Source: Palaemon carinicauda
Lineage: Eukaryota > Arthropoda > Malacostraca > Decapoda > Palaemonidae
NCBI RefSeq assembly: GCF_036898095.1
Contig: NC_090736.1
Coordinates: 11,620,186 to 11,684,185 of the forward strand
Direction of reading: 5' to 3'
DNA: 64,000 nucleotides
In this document: piece after piece, positions 57,166-64,000 of the stretch
Layout of the letters: each line of letters starts with the position of its first letter
How positions within the stretch are numbered: the stretch's first letter is position 1
Translations under genes and position numbers: made by a program
Notes under the pieces: model-generated
Seen by the model: the letters and a program-made list of their open reading frames with translations, nothing else
What the model was told of the DNA's origin: nothing
Databases searched by the model: none

Positions 57166-57753
57166 TTACAAACTTTTATTTTTTCTGTAACAAAACCTCA
57201 AACAATCTTTCATCAATTTAAATAGATGATTTAAACCTACTGTATTTAAATGTACCGAATCTCTATACAACCTCTGGTTATCTAATCTCCCCTGGCTTTC
57301 CACCCTAAACAGATAATCTTTACACTTTAAACCTAGTACAAACTTATTGAAATAGACGCTAAGTAATTTATAGCGTTCTGTAAGAGGGGCATCAAACCTA
57401 TTCCCGTTTACATGAAACCTCAGCTCTACTTGCTAGGCAATAAGGCAAGTATTTGGTAGTTTTTCACGAACTAAGATATAAAATGATCTGCAATTTTCTT
57501 TGACTAAGGATAAGTCTATGTCAGCTTTTAAGTCATTACCTCCCAGATATAAAATTAAATAGTCAGGATTATAAGATACCAAAGGATCTAAAAGACTAGT
57601 ATTGTTAAGAAAGATGGAAAATGTGGCACCTCTCCAACCAAAAAATGACACTTCAAATTTCACATTATCAATTTTTATTTCTGATCCCTCAAATCTCCTT
57701 TCGAGATCAGAAACATATGAATGTCCAAAGACTGCCAATTTCATAACAACCAC
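57166..57753 (-). CDS. SGNH/GDSL-hydrolase-like ORF in the BEL/Pao leader, interrupted by one UAG
   Basis: 195 codons in one frame from AUG at 57753, with UAG at 57433-57435 (codon 107) and UAA at 57166-57168. Block I: MKLAVFGHSYVSDL (nucleophile S12; GHS where GDS is usual). Block II: SFFGWRGATF (Gly). Block III: YLGGND (G72, N73, D74). Block V: YRDSVHLNTVGL (D165, H168), after the UAG. A full SGNH catalytic set is thus encoded only if the UAG is read through. The gag-pol AUG follows the UAA by 2 nt in a different frame (TAATCATG). Esterase-like domains are known in some CR1 LINEs; in a BEL leader this is unusual. Substrate unknown. The UAG could be a simple CAG-to-TAG mutation. Confidence 0.75.
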
Positions 57754-57901
57754 AGATCAGTCAATGTCATCCAAGAAAATGTTGACGACAAAAATGAACA
57801 GTACAAAATAGAATAAGAAAATTTCAAATACAGAACAAGCCCAAAAACCACTCCTACTCTCATCCAAACCAAGCAACCAAACCGAACTCCTTATTTGCAA
57901 T

Positions 57902-57917
57902 CCTGTCACGGTCGCCA
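57902..57917 (-). promoter_or_regulatory. tRNA primer-binding site (tRNA-Arg-like)
   Basis: TGGCGACCGTGACAGG on the minus strand directly abuts the 5' LTR. It complements a tRNA 3' end CCTGTCACGGTCG-CCA, as in an arthropod tRNA-Arg (recalled, not searched). Confidence 0.8.
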
Positions 57918-59220
57918 TCTTGAAAAAAGTTATCTATACAGGAAATTTTAGTAATAAAACTCAAACAAAATAAAACTCTTAAATTTAATTAAAGGTTTCA
58001 GAATAGTTTTTTTTTTTTAAATTTAGGTTAAATATTTCTAAATTTCTTGAAAGGATGTTCGGTTTGGGTAACTATAAAAATCGTTTGAGAGTATCCTTAG
58101 GAGGACCGACCTTGTGTCAAAGGGTAACGACAAGGGGGTGAAAGTTTCGGTCCTTCCCAATTTCCCGCAACTTCAAGAGAGCCCTGAAGAAAACAAACAA
58201 ACATTCTATTACCCCCTAATAATAATAAACTTAAATAGTAACTACAAGGGGGTAACAACTGCAAAAACCTAAATTAGCATAAACACATCTCGAAAAATAA
58301 AATAAAGAATTAGAGTTAAAGGATCCTTCAAAAACTTATATTTATATATAGGAACATTACTTCCATGAAGCTGATCCTAGAAATTAGATTTTCGAGATGT
58401 TAAAATAAACGAATAGTATCCGAAGATAAAACAAATTACTTACAAATTATTATGTAGTTTTTTATGCTTCAATAGGTATATATTTAGTTTAATAAGATAT
58501 GTTAATATGAATCAGTAAATATAACGATTAAATTCAGGACTATTAAGCAAGTTTGCAAATAAGTGTGCCATCATTTCCATTGGTGAAATGATAAGAAGGC
58601 TAGGATCACTTTAGAAATAGACACCCATCATTTCGTTGTGACGTACCTTAAAGCCTTATCGGCACCTCGGAAGTTCGGCAATAAATGAAGTATATCCTGT
58701 GTCTAAGATGGTAAGAGACATGTCTTCGTTGCTGGCAAGACTTGAGCAGGAGCGGTGATTTGGGCACAGTTCGTTGTAATTAGCCGTCCATTATTAATAT
58801 AACCGTCGAGCTTGAAAGAAAAGCAACCGGCTCTATGTTGATTCCACCAACCAAACCAACTAACTGACTGATCCGAATTTTCCAAACGGACTCCACTACG
58901 ACTGTCTCAGCTGCTCAGCGTTTCCTTTTCTCGGAAAACAAAGAAACAAACAGTAGTAACTGCTCGTTAACAGTTGTTATACCTTCGAGACTTAAAAGGT
59001 GTTTACCGTCACAACGAAAATATAATTACATATTCCCTTTATAAGCTCGAAGTAAACATAGAAAAACTCAATTAAATTTACTAAATTATACTAATGATTA
59101 CATTATTCAAATTAACAATAATTAAACCAAATATTAAACCTTTAAGAACGCATTATATAAGAACAATGATAAATAGAAGAAAAACATAAGTGATGTAATA
59201 ATTTTACATCATTTTCAACA
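57918..59220 (-). repeat. BEL/Pao 5' LTR
   Basis: Carries the promoter and polyadenylation signals of the element by family knowledge; neither was mapped. Near-identical to 50045-51346. Confidence 0.95.
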
Positions 59221-59225
59221 ACATT

Positions 59226-59700
59226 TGGCTGTTCAGAAACCCGACCGCCGTCTCCTCTCGGACGCATCAGACACGGGCTGGGGTGCGACTTTGGACGGAC
59301 AGGAATGCTCGGGAACATGGAATCAGGAGCAAAGGACACTTCACATCAATTGCAAGGAGTTGTTGGCGGTTCTTCTGGCCTTGATAAACTTCAAGTCCCT
59401 CCAGCTTAACAAGGTGGTGGAGGTGGACTCTGACAACACCACAGCCCTGGCTTACATCTTCAAGCAGGGAGGGACTCTTTCGTGGAAGTTGTTCTAGATC
59501 GCAAGGAACCTCCTCATCTGGTCAAAAGATCGAAAGCTCACGCTGGTAACGAGGTTCATTCAGGGCGGTATGAATGTCATGGCAGATCGCCTCAGCCGGA
59601 AGGGTCAGGTCATCCCCACAGAGTGGACCCTTCACAAGAGTGTTTGCAGCAGACTTTGGGCCCTGTGGGGTCAGCCAACCATAGATCTGTTCGCTACCTC
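59226..59700 (+). pseudogene. DIRS-4 RNase H, resumed after the BEL/Pao insertion
   Basis: LLSDASDTGWGATLDGQECS, then NCKELLAVLLAL and VEVDSDNTTALAYIFKQGG hold the first three RNase H acidic residues (D, E, D). A frame change at about 59490 precedes FIQGGMNVMADRLSR with the fourth. RNase H follows RT, as in DIRS-2 and DIRS-3. Confidence 0.8.
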
Positions 59701-60460
59701 GATAACCTAGAGACTCCTGTTGTATTGTTCTCCGATTCCAGACCCAGCAGCAGTTCACGTGGATGCTTTTCTGCTGGATTGGTCCCATCTCGACCTGTAT
59801 GCATTCCCGCCGTTCAAGATTGTCAACAGGGTACTTCAGAAGTTCTCCTCTCGCAAAGGGACACGGCTGACGTGGGTTGGCTCCGCTCTGGCCCGCGAGA
59901 GAATGGTTCATAGAGGTACTGCAATGGCTGGTCGACATTCCCAGGACTCTTCCTCTAGGAGTGAACCTTCTACGTCAACCTCACGTAAAGAAGGTACACC
60001 CAAACCTCCACGCTCTTCGTCTGACTGCCTTCAGACTTTCGAAAGACTCTCAAGAGCTAGGGGCTTTTCGAAGGAGGCAGCCAGAGCGATTGCCAGAGCA
60101 AGGAGAACATCCACTCTCAGAATCTATCAGTCTCAAGGGGAAGTCTTCCGTAGCTGGTACAAGACCAATGCAGTTTCCTCAACCAGTACCACTGTAACCC
60201 AGATTGCTGACTTCCTGTTACATCTAAGGAAAGTAAAATCCCTTTCAGCTCCTACGATCAAGGGTTACAGAAGTATGTTGGCAGCGGTTTTCCGCCACAG
60301 AGGCTTGGATCTTTCCACCAACAAAGATCTACAGGACCTCCCTAGGTCTTTTGAGACCTCAAAGGAACGTCGGTTGTCCACTCCAGGCTGGAATCTAGAC
60401 GTGGTCCTAAGGTTCCTTATGTCATCAAGATTTGAACCTCTCCAATCAGCCTCTTTTTAG
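59680..60460 (+). pseudogene. DIRS-4 methylase-like domain and recombinase N-terminal half
   Basis: IDLFATSIT-stop-RLLLYCSPI and DAFLLDWSHLDLYAFPPFK (59685-59820) are the methylase-like block. In the 59720-60460 frame follow ARGFSKEAARAIARARRTST, RIYQSQGEVFRSWYKTN and LSAPTIKGYRSMLAAVFRHR, the core-binding domain of the recombinase. It ends with TAG at 60458-60460. Confidence 0.78.
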
Positions 60461-61091
60461 GACCTCACATTAAAAACTCTTTTCCTCGTGTGCTTGACAA
60501 CAGCTAAAAGAGTAAGTGAGATCCACGCCTTCAGCAGGATCATTGTTTTCACATCTGAAACGGCTACATGTTCCTTGCAGCTCGGTTTTTGCTAAACGAG
60601 CTTCCTTCACGTCCTTGGCCTAAGTCGTTCGAGATCCCAAGCCTGTCCAACTTGGTGGGGAATGAACTGGAGAGAGTACTTTGCCCAGTTAGAGCTCTTA
60701 GGTACTATCTAAAAAGGTCTTAACCTTTACGAGGACAATAAGAAGCCTTATGGTGTGCTATCAAGAAACCTTCTTTTCCAAGTTCTAAGAACTCAGTTTC
60801 TTACTATTCAGGCTTCTGATTAGGGAAGCACATTCTCATCTGAAGGAAGAAGACCTTGCTTTGCTGAAGGTAAGGACACATGAAGTGGGAGCTGTGGCTA
60901 CTTCAGTGGCCTTCAAACAGAACCGTTCTCTGCAGAGTGTTATGGATGCAACCTATTGGAGAAGCAAGTCAGTGTTCGCATCATTCTATCTCAAAGATGT
61001 CCAGTCTCTTTACGAGTACTGCTACACCCTGGGACCATTCGTAGCAACGAATGCAGTAGTAGGCGAGGGCTCAGCCACTACATTCCCATAA
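60461..61091 (+). pseudogene. DIRS-4 recombinase catalytic half, frameshifted
   Basis: Catalytic Arg in TAKRVSEIHAF (about 60505). The HxxR box reads THEVGAVATSVAF (about 60867), with Gly where Arg is expected. Nucleophile Tyr in FASFYLKDVQSLYEYCYTLG (about 60983). Frame breaks between 60530 and 60850. Inactive. Confidence 0.8.
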
Positions 61092-61449
61092 TCCCATAAC
61101 CTTTTAACCTTTCTCTTGAATACTTTTTATGGGTTGTACGGTCGGCTAAGAAGCCTTCCACATCCTTGTTGATTTGGCGGGTGGTCAATTCTTTCTTGAG
61201 AAGCGCCGAGGTTAAAGGTTGTGATGAGGTCCTTTAGTATGGGTTGCAGCCCTTGATACTTCAGCACCTTAGAGTTGTTCAGCCTCCTAAGAGGAACGCT
61301 GCGTTCAGTAAGGAAGACGAACTTATTTAAGGCAGAGTAATGGCTCAAGTCGACTTCCTTACCAGGTACTTGTAATTTCATTGTTATTTTGAATAACTGA
61401 TAATATGAAATACGGGATACTTAGCTTCTTGATATACATGTACACTGGT

Positions 61450-61560
61450 TTTCACCCACCTCCCTGGGTGTGAATCAGCTACATGATTATCGGGTAAGTT
61501 TAATATTGAAAAATGTTATTTTCATTAGTAAAATAAATTTTTGAATATACTTACCCGATA
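61450..61560 (+). repeat. DIRS-4 internal complementary region
   Basis: CAGCTACATGATTATCGGGT...ATTGAAAAATGTT complements the left outer end. ATTTTCATTAGTAAAATAAA and ATATACTTACCCGATAATCA complement the right outer end. Confidence 0.88.
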
Positions 61561-61599
61561 ATCATGATTTAATTGACCCACCCTTCCTCCCCATAGAAC

Positions 61600-61802
61600 C
61601 AGTGGACCGAGGAAAAATTGAGGTGGTGTCAACAAGAAGTACTGCAGTACCTGGCCACAGGTGGCGCTTGTGAGTACACCCCCCTCTTGTATAGCGATCG
61701 CTGGCGTATCCCTTCCGTAGAATTCTGTCGGGCAACGGAGTTGACAGCTACATGATTATCGGGTAAGTATATTCAAAAATTTATTTTACTAATGAAAATA
61801 AC
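61600..61802 (-). repeat. DIRS-4 right inverted terminal repeat
   Basis: Inverted partner of 46006-46190, with the outer end mirrored in the ICR. Confidence 0.9.
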
Positions 61803-61959
61803 ATGTTTCCATGAGTAAGAAGAAAAACTAACAAATCTGACTCCTACCTCACGAAGCATGACTGAAGAATACTTGCTGCCCAACATTTCCTTCTTCTGAA
61901 GGGCCTGGTTGACTTGGTCCTCTTATCTGGACTACCTCTGTCCCTAGGGGTCACGAGTG

Positions 61960-62890
61960 CGCCATTATCACACATGAATTTTTTACTGCTTGGATTTGTT
62001 TTAGGTATTATTTAAACACCATATGGCCAAGCATCCTATAAAACTAGATATCCTCAAATTGCATAATAGCAAAGAACACTAGTGAAGAGGCAATTTTGCT
62101 CTCATCATGGCTTTTATGGATGGAGACAGGATCAGCTTTTTCAATTAGGAAGATCATCAAATTATGGATAGTCCCAGGGAAAGGGACCTGTTGGTCTGGA
62201 TATTTTGAAACGCACTACTGTACCTTCCGAAGACGTGGATCTTTGTAAATATAACTGTAAGGTCGACATAGGACAGCGATTACTCTCTCCCAATTTTAGA
62301 GTCGAGATGTACAGTGGATATTGTCTCTGCAGAAGCTTTTTGTTTTTGGTTAAAAAAGGAGACCTGTGGTTAGATTTAGAAGATGACCAGGTATTATTGT
62401 AATGAACTCCTGGTCCCTCTGAAAGACTGCCAGCTCATTGACTCTTCCGCCGAGGCTAAAGCTATTAAAAATATGGCTTTTTGCAAAAGTTCCTTAAGGG
62501 GGATGGTGGCATTACCTAACTTAGCTAAACACTCAAGCAACCTATCCAAAGACCAAGGAATCATAAGATTGGTTGGAGATGGTCTATGCAAAGCAAAAGA
62601 CTGTGTGATCTTATGAAACTTGTCCGAGTCAAGACCCACGTCAAAGGCCCTCTTAACGGGCTCTGTTTAATCAATTTATATAAAAATATAGTTGATGGCT
62701 AAAGCTTCCTCGCTTCAAAAAGGGGACCAGAAAGGAAGTCAAGAAGTCCAGGGTTATTAGACAAGGTGACTGACCCCTTAAAAAAGCCATCCATGTCATC
62801 CACACAGATTGGTATTGTTTTGTGGATGAAGACCTTTTGCAGCTCATCAGATAAGTCAAGTGAGGGTTGAGAAATCTTTTTCAAAAATAT
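61960..62890 (-). pseudogene. DIRS-5 tyrosine recombinase remnant
   Basis: Core-binding: SSSTKQYQSVWMTWMAF (about 62830). Catalytic start: PWSLDRLLECLAKLGN, then LLQKAIFLIALASAEESMSW (about 62480-62560), where the catalytic Arg of ARVSE is lost. C-terminus: LIEKADPVSIHKSHDESKIA and SSLVFFAIMQFEDI (about 62060-62150), with HxxR His kept and Arg read as Ser, then Tyr in YLKQIQAVKN (about 62000). At least four stops and several frameshifts. Confidence 0.75.
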
Positions 62891-63379
62891 GGGAGAGAAA
62901 ATCCAAGTGTGAAGGTTCTGGGTCAGAATGGAGGGAGCAAAGATAATCTGTCTTCTTACTTTTGGATGCAGCTGTGCAAGACTGAAGCGGGTGCATTCTT
63001 CTTGCTCTCAAATGTTGAAGCAGTGGATCCCACTTGCTGTCTGGCCAAACTTCAGATACTTTATTAGCACAGCTATCCCTGAAAAATCCTGATGGATATT
63101 TCTATAGGAAGATCATGTTTGGCCTCAAGTATGACTCTTGTTTGGTGGGGGTGACCTATTTAGCATCTCTTCAAAATATTCTTTCTATCTAGGTCTAATT
63201 TCAGATTCCTTAGTTAGAAAATTTCCATTTTATTTCTGACAGGTAACTCACCTCTCTTCCTCTTCTTTCCAGTAATTTCTCGAATATCCTCATATGCATT
63301 TCTTATACTTCTTCCAACTTTTCTATTTAGATTATGTTCTGTCTTACCAGCCTTCAAAATCAAACTCATCTGAGGAAAC

Positions 63380-63640
63380 AAATTGGCAACCTTATGTTCC
63401 AATCCAGACTCAGGGCATCTTTCACCAGTGTTTGAGAGTCCACATTCAAGGCTACATATAGTGGAAGTTTTTTATTCTCTTTTGTTGCAAGTAGGTCTAT
63501 TTGGAGATTTGGAATCAGCTCTAAAATTTCCTAAAAATAACTCTGTTTCATGGTCCATTTTGTATGTAGGACTGTCATTCTAGATAGGTGTCTGCTACTA
63601 CTTTGAGTGAATACAACATGGAATGGTAAGAGGATATTAT
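63380..63640 (-). pseudogene. DIRS-5 RNase H end and methylase-like block
   Basis: ELIPNLQIDLLATKENKKLP and LYVALNVDSQTLVKDALSLD align with GLQIDLFATSDNKKLPQYVA in DIRS-2. Upstream KVVADTYLE corresponds to NVTADALSR. Frameshifted. Confidence 0.7.
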
Positions 63641-63699
63641 TTCTCTCCAGAAGGATCTTCATAATGTGCTCTAAAGACAAAGTTTAAATGACTCTGGAA

Positions 63700-64000
63700 T
63701 AGGGCCTCATCTTTGGCAGAGTAGCTTTGCTGCCCCTGTTCTTCTTGAGGAAACTTTGGTGTAGGTCAATGCTTGGGGATGGGAAATAGGAGCTGGTCTC
63801 TTTTGTGGGTTTGCTTTGTCTACTAAGGCTTGGGGGAAGCGGAATTTGCATAGTGGATCACTATACAAAAACTCCTCTACTTTGCCAAATTACGTGCTGC
63901 CAGCGTGTGATGCCTCACCTTAAACTTTGCTCTAGCAAAGTTTTGCAAAGCCTCGTAGATTGGTTTACACAGTAGCTTTACTACTGCTGAAGTGGCCAAC
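63700..64000 (-). pseudogene. DIRS-5 gag-like fragment
   Basis: LLCKPIYEALQNFARAKFKV, then RHHTLAARNLAK-stop resembles a helical gag segment of DIRS elements. It is cut by the window edge. Weak, by position and composition. Confidence 0.4.

Larger units (their letters stand above)
50045..59220 (-). mobile_element. Complete BEL/Pao LTR retrotransposon, recently inserted
   Basis: Target duplication ACATT at 50040-50044 and 59221-59225. The LTRs are 1302 and 1303 bp and differ at only a few substitutions and 1-2-bp indels. In element orientation: 5' LTR (59220-57918), primer site (57917-57902), SGNH-like ORF, gag-pol, 3' LTR (51346-50045). The ends read TGTTGAAAATG...CTTTTTTCAAGA on the minus strand. 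Intact gag-pol and near-identical LTRs make it the youngest insertion here. A polypurine tract is not obvious before the 3' LTR. Confidence 0.95.
46006..61802 (+). mobile_element. DIRS-4: DIRS-like retrotransposon carrying a hAT remnant and a BEL/Pao insertion
   Basis: Inverted terminal repeats (46006-46190 and 61600-61802) share ACTTACCCGATAATCATG, CCGACAGAATTCTACGGAAG and GCGATCGCTATACAAGAGG. The ICR is at 61450-61560. Without the BEL/Pao insertion (50045-59220 plus one target copy) it is about 6.6 kb, the size of a DIRS. Gag, RT, RNase H, methylase-like and recombinase parts remain, frameshifted. Confidence 0.88.
61803..64000 (-). mobile_element. DIRS-5 body, degenerate, continuing past the right edge
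   Basis: Minus-strand remnants aligned with DIRS-2 run right to left: gag-like residues (about 63700-64000), RNase H end and methylase-like block (about 63380-63640), recombinase (about 61960-62890). RT is missing, so an internal deletion is likely. DIRS-4 begins immediately to the left, and a matching 3' terminus lies beyond it at 45432-46005. Confidence 0.7.

Overview
The window looks like nuclear DNA of an arthropod, most plausibly a decapod crustacean. There are no operons. It carries long (TA)n/(CATA)n microsatellites, splice-site-flanked exons of one host gene, and a very dense layer of nested retrotransposons dominated by DIRS-like (tyrosine-recombinase) elements. The organism is inferred from repeat style only; no diagnostic host gene was recognised.

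Layout: 1-204 (minus) is the start of an RTE-type retrotransposon endonuclease running off the left edge. 1200-1800 holds microsatellites, and 1899-2632 the tail of a dead piggyBac-like transposon with one TIR and TTAA. 4439-4507 and 34050-34188 are two predicted coding exons (+) of one host gene carrying a U1/matrin-type C2H2 zinc finger; their phases match across an intron of about 29.5 kb. That intron holds DIRS-1 (7196-21526, +), interrupted by a 6.4-kb RNase H-encoding LINE (10968-17407), and DIRS-2 (22603-33736, minus), interrupted by a MULE transposon (30567-32780). DIRS-1 also contains a 5S rRNA-derived insert.

DIRS-3 (34700-44385, +) is interrupted by a 3.2-kb piggyBac-like non-autonomous element (36934-40118) that contains a tandem array of about 375-bp units. 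DIRS-4 (46006-61802, +) carries a hAT remnant and is interrupted by a young, nearly intact BEL/Pao LTR retrotransposon (50045-59220, minus). DIRS-4 itself appears to split an older DIRS-5 (minus), whose 3' terminus lies at 45432-46005 and whose body continues from 61803 past the right edge.

Four DIRS elements show both inverted terminal repeats and an internal complementary region (ICR) beside the 3' repeat that is complementary to both outer ends, the hallmark of DIRS circle formation. Their gag/RT-RNase H/recombinase genes are broken by stops and frameshifts. The BEL/Pao element is the only apparently functional mobile gene set: an uninterrupted 1903-codon gag-pol, LTRs differing at only a handful of sites, a 5-bp target duplication, and a tRNA-Arg-like primer site. 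Its leader carries an unusual extra gene, an SGNH/GDSL-hydrolase-like ORF with all catalytic blocks, interrupted by a single UAG and ending 2 nt before the gag-pol AUG.
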